Source: Desulforhopalus singaporensis
GTDB taxonomy: Bacteria; Desulfobacterota; Desulfobulbia; Desulfobulbales; Desulfocapsaceae
Direction of reading: 5' to 3'
DNA: 64,000 nucleotides
Assembly: GCF_900104445.1 (NCBI RefSeq)
Contig: NZ_FNJI01000015.1
Coordinates: 45,864-109,863 of the forward strand
In this document: positions 1 through 8,751 of the stretch, piece by piece
Position numbering within the stretch: position 1 is the stretch's first letter
Layout: each line of letters opens with the position of its first letter
Notes under the pieces: model-generated
Databases searched by the model: none
The model's input: only the letters and a program-made list of their open reading frames with translations
Told to the model about the DNA's origin: nothing
Made by a program: the position numbers and the translations under genes

Positions 1-410
1 GCTTCGGGAACCACCCCCGTTTCAAACGTCGTCAACTTCTCCGGGTAGTGACACTCGGTCATACGGTCATGGTTGCGGTCGATAAACTCCTGCAGGTCGA
101 CACCTTCAGGAACGACATAACGCCTGGATCTTTCCACCCTGGTTACGACCCCCAGCCCGGTCGACTGACAGATCGAAACCATATTCGAGGACCATGCTGT
201 GGCAAAATTCATCCGCGGGCCGACCTCGACCACCCGGTCCCCGGACAGTACCGGAGTTTCCTGGACGGTCTCGACCAGAAAGCCATCCGCCAGGATAAGC
301 CGCAAACACCGTATTTCTTCCGGGGTAAGCGGTCTTGATGACTCGATATTATAACAGTACGCTCTTGTTTCATCGATCTTTCGATAGAGCTGTGTGATGT
401 TCACACCCAT
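1..410 (-). CDS. purL: Phosphoribosylformylglycinamidine synthase, N-terminal part (runs off window)
   Basis: Reading the minus strand from the ATG at 410-408 gives an open frame of about 136 residues to the window edge. The pattern is that of large single-chain FGAM synthases: an early YCYNIE segment, then LTPEEIRCLRLILADGF, then VVEVGPRMNFATAWSSN followed by a VTRVERSRRY block. These proteins convert FGAR to FGAM with glutamine and ATP in purine synthesis, in the cytoplasm. The start is supported by an AAGGA Shine-Dalgarno about 7 bases upstream. The rest of the gene lies outside the window, so total length and C-terminal glutaminase domain cannot be judged. Confidence 0.85.
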   Translation of the reverse strand, partial: MGVNITQLYRKIDETRAYCYNIESSRPLTPEEIRCLRLILADGFLVETVQETPVLSGDRVVEVGPRMNFATAWSSNMVSICQSTGLGVVTRVERSRRYVVPEGVDLQEFIDRNHDRMTECHYPEKLTTFETGVVPE

Positions 411-696
411 AATGAATTCCTTTATGTTCCAAAACAGATAAATTGTGCGAAACCGCACGCGATTTACCGGAAAACGCTTCGATCCGACTCCTGACAATAC
501 CTTAAAATCCGCCACTTGCGGATTGATTACCTACCTGGTTGCACCATATCATTAAACGGTAAAAATTTCCGTATGAAATTATTTTTATTCGGCATAAATT
601 AGGGTATAGTAACAATCGACAGCAATCAGAACCATTATCAATAGTTACCGGGCAGCGGCAGGGAAAAACCGACCACCCGGCGGAGAAAAGGAACAG

Positions 697-1848
697 ATGC
701 TGCATACGGCTATGGCGGTCTCGGATGATATCTACTTTGAGGACGCCCTGGAAAAGGTGATCGATGAATGCATCGACAAGATAGGAGCCATCACTCCCCA
801 GGTCGGGATCGTGCTCACGTCCTGTATGGATGGCGACTTCCCGGCAATGCTGAGAAAAATCACCGACGCATTTCCAACCATTGAACTTATCGGCTGCACC
901 ACCGACGGTGAAATTACCCGGCAGTCCGGTTTTATCGAAGACTCGATCGCCCTTCTGCTGCTGGCATCGGACACCGCCACATTCGGTGCCGCGATAGCCG
1001 AGAACATTTCCATAAACGCCAAAGAATCTTTTTCCCGGGCACGGGATGAAGCCCAGCGAAAAATCGGCGGCGACCCGGTCTGCGGTTTCATGTTTCCCGA
1101 CGGTCTTACAACCACCTCAACCTCCCTTGACATCTGTATCCGGGAAGTGTTCGGCGAAATTTTCCCCATCTTCGGCGGTACGGCAGGAGACCATTACACC
1201 TTCAAGGGCACCTCGCAGTTTTACAACACCGGGGTGTTTCACGACGCTGCACCGCTTCTCCTGCTTGGCGGGGAACTCAAGGTATCGGTTTCGGTGCGCA
1301 AGGGACCGGTACCCACCGGCCCCCATTACCGGGTAAACAGGTATGAGAAAAATGTCGTCTATGAGATAGACGACAAGAACGCCCTTGACTTCTACCATGA
1401 AAACATGGGCGGCTACAAGAAACAGTTTGCCCTGTTTCCCCTTGCCGTTTACCAGGAAGGCAGCAACGAATACTACCTGCGCAACCCCTACGTGTTCGAC
1501 GAACGCAACAGGTTGATTCGCTTTGTCGGCAACTTCCCTGACAAATGCACAATCCGGCTGACCCAGGTGTCACGGGACTATACCTGTATTGCGGCACAAC
1601 AAGCCAACCAGGAAATTCTCGACCGGGCAGAACAGGACCCCGAGATCCTGCTGCTCTTTGCCTGCACGTCCCTGAGACAACTCCTCGGCACCCGAGCCGG
1701 AGAAAAGTTCGCCCTGCTGAACACCCAGGTACAAAGTCCCTTTTTCGGATTTTACGGGTACGGGGAAATCAGTCCCCAGCGAGTCGGTCTGCCGGTTAAC
1801 TACCACAGCGACAGCTACGTCATTGTCTCCCTCGACTCGAAGAGCTAA
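697..1848 (+). CDS. FIST-domain sensory protein
   Basis: 383 residues. The N-terminal half carries a FIST_N-like pattern (IGCTTDGEI with a following hydrophobic strand, about residues 55-95) and the C-terminal half a FIST_C-like pattern ending in FFGFYGYGEI near residue 360. FIST proteins are thought to bind small ligands, perhaps amino acids, and to feed signalling kinases. An AAGGAACAG ribosome site precedes the ATG. The stop codon overlaps the ATG of the downstream hybrid kinase (TAATG), so the two are translationally coupled and very probably form a sensor-kinase pair. No signal peptide or membrane segment is visible, so it should be cytoplasmic. The ligand is unknown. Confidence 0.85.
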   Translation: MLHTAMAVSDDIYFEDALEKVIDECIDKIGAITPQVGIVLTSCMDGDFPAMLRKITDAFPTIELIGCTTDGEITRQSGFIEDSIALLLLASDTATFGAAIAENISINAKESFSRARDEAQRKIGGDPVCGFMFPDGLTTTSTSLDICIREVFGEIFPIFGGTAGDHYTFKGTSQFYNTGVFHDAAPLLLLGGELKVSVSVRKGPVPTGPHYRVNRYEKNVVYEIDDKNALDFYHENMGGYKKQFALFPLAVYQEGSNEYYLRNPYVFDERNRLIRFVGNFPDKCTIRLTQVSRDYTCIAAQQANQEILDRAEQDPEILLLFACTSLRQLLGTRAGEKFALLNTQVQSPFFGFYGYGEISPQRVGLPVNYHSDSYVIVSLDSKS

Positions 1849-3554
1849 TGCCCAGAGAAGACCGCACCTCCGATCCCCGCGACCTGAGAATATACGACCT
1901 TGAAAAGGAATGTGCCTACCTGCGCCGCAAGATAACCCGCATGGAGGAACAGCGGACTCGCCAGGAAAGTATCGATGACATCAACAGTTATCTGCTGAAA
2001 AAGACCAACAGCCAGCTGCAGGAGTTTCACCGGAAGGCGGAACTGGAAAACGTCTCCAAGTCAGATTTCCTCGCCAATATGAGTCATGAAATAAGAACCC
2101 CCCTCAACATCATTCTCGGCATGGCCAACCTGCTGGCCGAAACCAACCTGTCGGGGGTCCAGGCAAAGTATCTGAGCAGCCTCAGGATCACCGGCAGGCA
2201 GCTGCTGGAAATCCTCAACAACATACTTGAATTTTCACGGATAGAAGCAAACCAGATAATTTTTGACCCCGAACCCTTCAGCCTGCAGAAAATCATCAAC
2301 CAGCTTGAAGCTTCCGCCTTGCCGCTATGTCTCCAGAAGGACCTCAAGTTTATGGTCAGGCATGATAAGCTGCTCATCATGGAACGGGTCGGCGACCCGC
2401 TGAAAATCTTTCAGGTTCTTCTCAACCTTGTCAATAACGCTGTCAAATTCACCCAGGAGGGCACCATTACCCTGGAGATGCGCGAGGATTTCAACAACCA
2501 GGACCACATGATCCTCAGCGTCACCGATACCGGAATAGGCATCCATGAGGACCAGCAGAAATTAATCTTCGACCGGTTTACCCAGGCCAAGACGTCATTA
2601 TCCGAGCAGTACCGCGGCGTGGGTCTCGGCCTGGCCATCAGCCAGAAGCTGACCCAGACCATGGGCGGCAAGCTGGTTCTCGAAAGTTTGGTGGGATACG
2701 GTTCCACCTTCAAGTGTTGTCTGCCCCTTCCGGCGGTGGCTCCGTCCATGAGGCGGAGCATACAGCTTGACATCAACCTGATATCACCAGAGAAATTTCC
2801 CGTACTTTCAATTCTCGCCGTCGATGATATCAAGGAAAACCTGGACCTGTTCAAGGTGTATCTCAAAGATTATCCGGTCGCCGTCACCACCGCCAGAAAC
2901 GGTGTGGAAGCGTTGTCCGCTTTTGACCGGGACAGCTTTGATATCATCCTGATGGACGTCCGCATGCCGGTAATGAACGGCATCACGGCGACCCGCTCGC
3001 TGAGGCGCAAAGAGCAAAAAAGAAAGCTCAGCCCGGTGGTGATCATTGCAATAACCGCCCACGCCTTTAACGAACAGAAGAACAACTTCCTCGAGGCAGG
3101 GTTTGACGGCGTGTTGACCAAACCGTTCTTCAAAAGAGACCTGGTCCAGTGCCTCTACAGGTTCACCTTGCAAAACAGCCGCATCCCAACCCCCGACAAA
3201 CTGGGCAACAAGATCCTGGGTTACTGCCTGGAACACCAGCAGACAGAGCGAATTCCCGACAACCTGCGAACTATCATCCCGACCCTGATCGAGACAATAT
3301 CACAGGATCTTCGAGAGATAGAAGAAAGCCTCAACGGCGGCGATACCGACAGGGTACTGCTCAAAGCCCATTCGCTCAAAGGTGTCTCAGGCATGTACGG
3401 TTTTCAAATGCTTTCGTCACTGGTGGGCGACCTTTCACAGAACATAAAAACCAGAAACCTCCTCGTAGCCGAAGAGCTGGTGGCGGCCCTGAAAGCCTAT
3501 CTCAAGGAGTTCAAGGACAAGAAATCATGGCGCAGAAGGACAAATGCCTCCTGA
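1848..3554 (+). CDS. Hybrid histidine kinase with receiver and Hpt domains
   Basis: 568 residues. A charged coiled-coil N-terminus (about 10-70) leads into a HisKA domain with the phospho-acceptor in SHEIRTP (His80), a HATPase_c domain (VTDTGIGI, then GVGLGLAISQKL), a receiver domain with DD near its start and phospho-acceptor Asp370 in LMDVRMP, and a C-terminal Hpt domain (His508 in AHSLKG). A full intramolecular His-Asp-His relay is therefore present, but no DNA-binding output and no transmembrane segment. Input presumably comes from the FIST protein encoded immediately upstream, with which it overlaps by one base. The final response regulator is not in the neighbourhood. Confidence 0.9.
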   Translation: MPREDRTSDPRDLRIYDLEKECAYLRRKITRMEEQRTRQESIDDINSYLLKKTNSQLQEFHRKAELENVSKSDFLANMSHEIRTPLNIILGMANLLAETNLSGVQAKYLSSLRITGRQLLEILNNILEFSRIEANQIIFDPEPFSLQKIINQLEASALPLCLQKDLKFMVRHDKLLIMERVGDPLKIFQVLLNLVNNAVKFTQEGTITLEMREDFNNQDHMILSVTDTGIGIHEDQQKLIFDRFTQAKTSLSEQYRGVGLGLAISQKLTQTMGGKLVLESLVGYGSTFKCCLPLPAVAPSMRRSIQLDINLISPEKFPVLSILAVDDIKENLDLFKVYLKDYPVAVTTARNGVEALSAFDRDSFDIILMDVRMPVMNGITATRSLRRKEQKRKLSPVVIIAITAHAFNEQKNNFLEAGFDGVLTKPFFKRDLVQCLYRFTLQNSRIPTPDKLGNKILGYCLEHQQTERIPDNLRTIIPTLIETISQDLREIEESLNGGDTDRVLLKAHSLKGVSGMYGFQMLSSLVGDLSQNIKTRNLLVAEELVAALKAYLKEFKDKKSWRRRTNAS

Positions 3555-3556
3555 TT

Positions 3557-3952
3557 TCACCGTTTTTTTCGACAAAGCTTCTCCAGATACGGCCCCACCT
3601 TCGCCCAGTCCACGCATGGCCGGTTGAACCCTTCGGGATGAACCAGGGGACAGCCCACCGCAGCATCGTCAACATAGACATGGCCGTAAACCTTGGGGCT
3701 TGAGGTCCACGAATCCTGATCCGGATTGCGGTTGACACCGTACAGCGAAATATTCTTTCCCTCCAGGTAATCTACCGCCTGTTGGAGCACGTCTCCGCTG
3801 GCGCCACCGTCCGAGCGCATAGTAAATAAAATGATCCTTGCGCCGCATTTCTGCAGTCTGCCGAGCCAAAACAATGCACCCGGGACAGGCGGGCCGATCA
3901 GGGGGTATCTATGGTCAACAACAGTTCCGTCAAAATCGACGCATAAGTACAT
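3557..3952 (-). CDS. Small HAD-superfamily phosphatase
   Basis: 131 residues from the ATG at 3952, chosen because AAGGAG lies about 9 bases upstream; the frame stays open further upstream without family-like sequence. Motif I is CVDFDGTVVDH directly at the N-terminus, motif II-like FTMRSD follows near residue 50, and a YVDDAAVG segment near residue 95 resembles the acidic motif IV. No large cap domain is present. HAD proteins of this size hydrolyse small phosphorylated compounds, but the substrate cannot be deduced. The gene ends two bases from the convergent kinase gene. Confidence 0.75.
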   Translation of the reverse strand: MYLCVDFDGTVVDHRYPLIGPPVPGALFWLGRLQKCGARIILFTMRSDGGASGDVLQQAVDYLEGKNISLYGVNRNPDQDSWTSSPKVYGHVYVDDAAVGCPLVHPEGFNRPCVDWAKVGPYLEKLCRKKR

Positions 3953-4179
3953 AACAACACGCTCCTTCTGCCAAAAAACAGGTACAACCCCTGGCCGAAA
4001 TATTGCTGAATCACGGCTGCCGCCCTGCGGTTCTGCCGCAAAAAGCTGTACCGCAAGTTTTACACAGAAATTATTATACCATGTCGACAAACAGTTTCTT
4101 TATGCTCTGTCAATAATAGTGTATATGTGTAGTACTGACCCGTTTTTTTTAAAAAAAATAGTTATTTCCGTTTGCAATT

Positions 4180-5379
4180 ATGTCCACATCGTACCGATTT
4201 GACAGGATGGAGTTTGCCGGTTCCCTGGGCGACCTGGGAACCCTTCTGCCGCTGGTTATGGGGATGGTTCTGGTCAATGGCGTTAGCGTTACCGGGATTT
4301 TTTATTCCATAGCGCTGTTCTACATTTTCGCCGGACTTTATTTCGCCGTTCCCGTGCCGGTTCAGCCGATGAAAGCCATCGGTGCCTACGCCATCGCGAC
4401 CGGGGTAACCGCGTCCCAGATCTCGGCATCCGCCGGACTTATCTGCCTGCTGCTGGCACTGATAGGATGCACAGGGACCATAGACGTTATCGGCCGACTT
4501 ATTGCCAAACCGGTTGTTCGCGGCATTCAGCTCTCAACCGGAATACTGCTGATGGTCCGGGGAATAGAGATGGTACTGGGCAACTCGTCGATGCAGCTGT
4601 CGGCTAAAGCGGCGGAACCTTTTTTCGTTTTGCAGGATATCGGCGGTGTTCCGCTGTCGATCATCCTTGGCACCCTTGGGTTGTGCATCGTTTTATCCCT
4701 GCTTGGCTCCAAACGTTATCCAGCCGCCCTGGTACTGATTCTATCAGGCGTTGCCGCCGGTCTGCTGCTGATAAAGCCCGGCCTTCTCGACCAGCTGCGG
4801 CCGAGTTTTCACCTGCCACAGCTGCTGCCTTTCGGTATTCCTGTCAAGGCGGACTTAACCCTTGCCCTCTTCGTTCTCGTTCTGCCACAGCTGCCCATGA
4901 CCCTGGGCAACGCCATTGTCGCCAACGCCGACCTTTCGCACAGTTATTTTGGTGAGAGTGCGCGGAAAATAACCTACAGGTCGGTATCGCTCAGTATGGC
5001 CCTGGCCAATGCCCTCGCCTTTCTGGTCGGCGGCATCCCGCTCTGTCACGGAGCCGGAGGCCTCGCCGCCCATTACAAGTTCGGCGCAAGAACGGGCGGC
5101 TCAAACCTGATAATCGGCGCACTCTTTCTCGTTCTCGCCATATCCCTGGGACCTGAGGCGCTCACCCTGCTGCACCTGGTACCTTTTTCCATTCTCGGGG
5201 TACTGCTGATCTTTGCCGGCTGCGAACTGTGCCTCACCATACTCGATATTACGGCAAGAAAAGAGATGTTCGTTGTGTTCCTTATCCTCGCCGTCACCCT
5301 GGCCAGCAACCTCGCCTGGGGGTTCGGTGCCGGCATCCTGCTTTCATGGCTTTTCCGGTCCGGCAGGTTTTCGGTTTAA
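4180..5379 (+). CDS. MOT1-type molybdate/sulfate transporter
   Basis: 399 residues, almost entirely hydrophobic, with about 10-11 predicted membrane segments. The N-terminal FAGSLGDLGTLLPL motif and the later PLCHGAGGLAAHYKFGARTGG motif are characteristic of the MOT1/SulP-like family, whose characterised members are high-affinity molybdate carriers. The STAS domain of classical sulfate permeases is absent. The molybdenum storage protein gene lies about 500 bases downstream on the same strand, which supports molybdate as substrate. Start choice: ATG at 4180 gives the family N-terminus, although no strong ribosome site is visible. Confidence 0.85.
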   Translation: MSTSYRFDRMEFAGSLGDLGTLLPLVMGMVLVNGVSVTGIFYSIALFYIFAGLYFAVPVPVQPMKAIGAYAIATGVTASQISASAGLICLLLALIGCTGTIDVIGRLIAKPVVRGIQLSTGILLMVRGIEMVLGNSSMQLSAKAAEPFFVLQDIGGVPLSIILGTLGLCIVLSLLGSKRYPAALVLILSGVAAGLLLIKPGLLDQLRPSFHLPQLLPFGIPVKADLTLALFVLVLPQLPMTLGNAIVANADLSHSYFGESARKITYRSVSLSMALANALAFLVGGIPLCHGAGGLAAHYKFGARTGGSNLIIGALFLVLAISLGPEALTLLHLVPFSILGVLLIFAGCELCLTILDITARKEMFVVFLILAVTLASNLAWGFGAGILLSWLFRSGRFSV

Positions 5380-5509
5380 AAAAGGGACGGGATATATGGC
5401 AGGGTAAGACCGACATAAACTAGACAAATCGTCAAAGCGCAGTTATCATGAAAAAAGAGCCGGGAATCTACAGCGGTCGACAACTGGTTGTTATAGATAG
5501 AGAAATAAA

Positions 5510-5592
5510 ACCGTTTCCCCTTTTCCCCGGCAAACGGTAAAAGGGGGTAATCCCGTGTGGCAGCCAGAGTTAACCTGAAACCCTGGCTACCG
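5510..5592 (+). promoter_or_regulatory. Structured leader upstream of the molybdenum storage operon
   Basis: Two inverted repeats interleave: ACCGTTT (5510-5516) pairs with AAACGGT (5532-5538), and CCCCTTTT (5517-5524) pairs with AAAAGGGG (5539-5546). Because the halves alternate they cannot both form as ordinary nested hairpins, so the region offers two alternative folds or a pseudoknot-like contact. A further hairpin, AGCCAG (5562-5567) with CTGGCT (5583-5588), follows. The ribosome site AAGGAGGTG of the next gene lies about 30 bases downstream. This could be a cis-acting RNA element sensing molybdenum status. I could not match it to the Moco riboswitch consensus from memory. Confidence 0.45.
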
Positions 5593-5634
5593 GAACAGTC
5601 CGCAATCAACCGCATCCAACCAAGGAGGTGTCCA

Positions 5635-5841
5635 ATGGCTGGGAAAATTTTTTATCGGGAACGAACAAAATCAAAAGAAGGACAGCGCAACCCGCGTTTT
5701 AGAATTGTCGCTGTCAGCGAGATTGATCTTAAAATATTCTCCGACCACTTCAGGAAAAAAGAGTTGGAGCAACTTGCCGCCGAGACCGGCGCAGACCTGG
5801 TCGCCCTGCAGAAAGATCCGGCAAGTAAAAATGCTTCATAA
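5635..5841 (+). CDS. Small conserved-looking protein upstream of molybdenum storage protein
   Basis: 68 residues, starting at the ATG that follows a near-perfect AAGGAGGTG ribosome site; translation is clearly intended. The protein is charged and soluble, with a basic N-terminal third (FYRERTKSKEGQRNPRFRIV) and an amphipathic middle segment (IFSDHFRKKELEQLAAETGADLV). No known domain was recognised. It precedes the molybdenum storage protein gene by 28 bases and almost certainly shares its transcript, which suggests an accessory role in molybdenum storage or a regulatory partner. Function is unknown. Confidence 0.7.
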   Translation: MAGKIFYRERTKSKEGQRNPRFRIVAVSEIDLKIFSDHFRKKELEQLAAETGADLVALQKDPASKNAS

Positions 5842-5869
5842 AAAAAATCAGAACGCGCAGAGGTGAACA

Positions 5870-6700
5870 ATGGCCCTGGTTAGGGAAAAAGATGGCAAAA
5901 GACTTCATGTGAAAAGTGCGCTTATGGGTGAAAGCCTGGTGAGCAAGGAGTTCATCGACAACCTTGACATCGCCCCCCAGGAACGTCTTTACCCCGATGT
6001 CAAAATAATGAAAATCGGTGGTCAGTCGATATGCGACCGTGGGATAAAGGCGTTGCCCGGAATCATCAAGGAAATCGTCAGCAACAGGACCAGACATAAG
6101 ATGCTGATAACCACCGGGGGCGGCACCAGAAGTCGGCACATCTACACGATCGGTCTTGAGATGGGGATGCCAACCGGGGTAATTGCCAAATTCGGCAGCA
6201 TGATCTCCGAACAGAACGCGCTCATGATAGCGACCCTGCTGTCACCCTGGGGAGGGGTGAAGATCTCCCACTCGGATATCGTAAAACTGCCCACCTACTT
6301 CTCGGAAAACATCATTCCCGTGATGCACGGAATGCCTCCCTACGACTACTTTGCCATCAAACCCAAAGTGGGTCGCATCCCCATCCACCGGACCGATGTC
6401 GGCCTTGTCATCCTGGCCGATCTGATCGGATCGAAGACCGTGCTGTTTATCAAGGATGAAAACGGGCTCTACACCGATGATCCCAAAAAGAACGAGGACG
6501 CTGAGTTTATACCGGAAATCGGTGCCCAGGACCTGCTTGACCGGGGTCAGGACGACCTGGTGATAGAAAGACCCTGCCTGGAAGTGATCCAGAACAGTGA
6601 AGTCATCGAAAATATTCAGGTCGTCAACGGGATGATCCCAGGCAACATCACCAAAGCATTAAACGGGGAACATGTAGGGACCATAATCTACAAACAGTAG
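5870..6700 (+). CDS. Molybdenum storage protein subunit (MosB-like, amino-acid-kinase fold)
   Basis: 276 residues. The VKIMKIGGQSICDRG start of the fold (about residues 43-58), the TTGGGTRSRHIYTIG loop, the GMPPYDYFAIKP segment, IPIHRTDVG, the KDENGLYTDDPKK nucleotide-site motif and the C-terminal VVNGMIPGNITKALNGEHVG all follow the Azotobacter MosA/MosB pattern. That complex stores polyoxomolybdate clusters using ATP. Azotobacter uses two paralogous subunits, whereas only one gene is visible here, so the complex may be homomeric or its partner may lie elsewhere. Ordinary UMP kinase is the alternative, but the features listed fit storage protein better. A MOT1 transporter upstream supports the assignment. 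Confidence 0.88.
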   Translation: MALVREKDGKRLHVKSALMGESLVSKEFIDNLDIAPQERLYPDVKIMKIGGQSICDRGIKALPGIIKEIVSNRTRHKMLITTGGGTRSRHIYTIGLEMGMPTGVIAKFGSMISEQNALMIATLLSPWGGVKISHSDIVKLPTYFSENIIPVMHGMPPYDYFAIKPKVGRIPIHRTDVGLVILADLIGSKTVLFIKDENGLYTDDPKKNEDAEFIPEIGAQDLLDRGQDDLVIERPCLEVIQNSEVIENIQVVNGMIPGNITKALNGEHVGTIIYKQ

Positions 6701-6702
6701 CC

Positions 6703-6785
6703 CCTGATATCGGGTATCAGGAGGTGCTGCTCTCTCTTTCTGATTGCCGCTTTCATGGGCGATTACCTGTGAAGGCGGCTTTTGT
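6703..6785 (+). terminator. Tandem hairpins and intrinsic terminator after molybdenum storage gene
   Basis: A 7-base-pair hairpin (CCTGATA 6703-6709 with TATCAGG 6715-6721) follows the stop codon. A second hairpin (GCCGCTTTCA 6746-6755 with TGAAGGCGGC 6770-6779, one G-U pair) is followed by TTTTGTTGTT. The second has the form of a Rho-independent terminator for plus-strand transcripts, ending just before the convergent membrane-protein gene. Confidence 0.7.
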
Positions 6786-6787
6786 TG

Positions 6788-8653
6788 TTAGCCGAGGGCA
6801 AAGGAGTATTTTTCGATACCCGCCAACGCAACGAAAATAAAACTGTAGCAGGAAGTGAAAAAAAGCGCCGATGCCGGCAGCCAGCACAAGGTCCCGACCA
6901 GTCTTGGCCTGGTATGGTAAAGAAGAACGGCGCCCATCCCGACAATCGGCAGCAGATAACGCCCCTGGGCCTGGAAATCCACGGTCCAGGCATGGTAAAA
7001 AGAAGCGGCCATAAGAGCCAGGCTGCAGCCAAGCGTTATCAGCAGCAGGCTGATACCCTGGAATCCGCCCCGCATCACAACAGCCGCACCTGCCAGCACC
7101 AGAAGGGTCAGGCCAAGGTATCTGACCAGGTCGTAATAGCCCGACGACGCGGCAACCGACGTATAACCGAACTCACCCACGGAGGTGCGGAATATTTTTT
7201 CGCCCCATCGGGCATGATGCACCATCTCCGCAAAACTTACCCCCCGCTGCTTCATCTGCAAAAAGGCGAACTTGTCTCCCAACGGCGTGCTGGGCTTGAA
7301 CATTTTTTCCGCATAATGTTCACGGGCGGCGAGCAGTTTTTCTTTCTTACTGAAATCATTAACATAGCTGTCCATACCGCACCATACCACGGCTACCATC
7401 ACCGCCGTGACCAGCACGGGCAGAACCCGCAGCAACAGCTGTCGGGTAACACCAACTCTGCAGAAAAAAATTTTCCAGAGCAGATAGCAGAAAATAAAAA
7501 CCAGGAAGAAATAAAAATTCAGCTTTAACAGCAACAGCAGGCCGAACAACAGGCCGATCCCCATGCAACGGCCAAGCCCAGGCCTCTGCCCGTCACCGGT
7601 CAACAAATGGTTCCAGCACGAATCTTCGGAGGCAAGCTGATATCCGGCTGCCACTATCACCGTGAGCGCAAAAGCCTCTGAGTTGAAGTAGCTGAAAAGA
7701 TACCATATCTGGGGAGAGAGAAGCAGGGGGATAAAGAAGACCCGGAAGATACCCGACTGCCACGCGCCGGCCAGAAGTATCGCGAAAAGCGTGACGTTAA
7801 AATAGCGCAGCGCCAGATATTGAGGCAACTGCAGCGGCTGGAGGAGCCTGGCGAATTTACCGGCCGCCAGGTAGACAATTTCCCGGGAATGAAGTCTTGA
7901 GACTCCATATCTGCTGTAGGTGTGAGCTATCTCAGGAGCCCCCACCCGGGGCGGCATATTTTTTCCGGTATAATAGGTCGCCGCCGCCACATGTACTGAC
8001 TCGTCGGGGTGAACGCTATCTTTACTGATGGAAGCCATTGCCACGATCAGAGTCAAAACCACCAGTCCAGCCAGAGGTATGGCACAGGACTCGACGATGC
8101 CGTTTTCAACAAGATGGGCAACGGCGAATGCGGCCATGACCAGCAGTACCGTCTCCACGATTCTCGCCGCCGCAGTCCGGTGCTCAGGGAAAGGTTTTAC
8201 CGACAGGAATACATTGGGGTCGGTTGAACTGGCGGCTACGGTGAAACCGGTTTCGGAATAGCTGAATTTTTCCACTCCGGTGCCGATTCTTATCTGGGCA
8301 AACTGCTGTCCGGAGTCGACGACTACCGGGGCAAAGCCCGCCTGCCTGATGACAATCGAATGAACCGTAACCGTTGAGGGTTTTTCCGCGGTATCAATCC
8401 GCAACTCATCAATCCGCCTCATATCGGCCAACCGGAAGGAATAATCCTTTCTGGCCGGTGTCACCAGCTGGACCGCCGATTTTTTTTCCGACCAGTGCCC
8501 GCCGGCCTGCCGGTAATAGATTTTAAACAGGGTTCTTGTATCGGAGGTAACGTTGAGCTCGACCACCGCGGTATTGAGAATACAGTGGTAATATGTCCCG
8601 ACAAACAAAAACGAGAGGACGATGCCGTACAGATAAAATCTCCAGCTTTTCAT
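6788..8653 (-). CDS. Large integral membrane protein, DUF2142-like
   Basis: 621 residues. An N-terminal membrane anchor (about 8-30) is followed by a roughly 130-residue extracytoplasmic region, then about ten membrane segments. The HPDESVHVAAATYYTG motif just after the second membrane helix and the late FQAQGRYLLPI motif resemble DUF2142 proteins, which are thought to be GT-C-fold glycosyltransferases or lipid-linked sugar handlers of the cell envelope. The acidic DE pair in the first outer loop fits the GT-C catalytic pattern. It stands alone between convergent molybdenum genes and recD2, so context gives no substrate. Confidence 0.65.
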   Translation of the reverse strand: MKSWRFYLYGIVLSFLFVGTYYHCILNTAVVELNVTSDTRTLFKIYYRQAGGHWSEKKSAVQLVTPARKDYSFRLADMRRIDELRIDTAEKPSTVTVHSIVIRQAGFAPVVVDSGQQFAQIRIGTGVEKFSYSETGFTVAASSTDPNVFLSVKPFPEHRTAAARIVETVLLVMAAFAVAHLVENGIVESCAIPLAGLVVLTLIVAMASISKDSVHPDESVHVAAATYYTGKNMPPRVGAPEIAHTYSRYGVSRLHSREIVYLAAGKFARLLQPLQLPQYLALRYFNVTLFAILLAGAWQSGIFRVFFIPLLLSPQIWYLFSYFNSEAFALTVIVAAGYQLASEDSCWNHLLTGDGQRPGLGRCMGIGLLFGLLLLLKLNFYFFLVFIFCYLLWKIFFCRVGVTRQLLLRVLPVLVTAVMVAVVWCGMDSYVNDFSKKEKLLAAREHYAEKMFKPSTPLGDKFAFLQMKQRGVSFAEMVHHARWGEKIFRTSVGEFGYTSVAASSGYYDLVRYLGLTLLVLAGAAVVMRGGFQGISLLLITLGCSLALMAASFYHAWTVDFQAQGRYLLPIVGMGAVLLYHTRPRLVGTLCWLPASALFFTSCYSFIFVALAGIEKYSFALG

Positions 8654-8751
8654 AGGTTATTTTTTGCAGTGAAATCAATAAAATGCATTCTTTAACGACC
8701 AATAACATTGGGGATTTACTACCACAATCCAAGGCAGGTTGGCAATTTTTT

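Noticed and set aside
5870..6700. Ordinary UMP kinase (PyrH)
   Set aside because: Length 276 versus about 240, and the GMPPYDYF and VVNGMIPGNITKALNGEHVG segments match molybdenum storage protein.
6782..7528. Plus-strand frame (248 codons) opposite the DUF2142-like gene
   Set aside because: Very polar, repetitive composition of an antisense of hydrophobic coding sequence.
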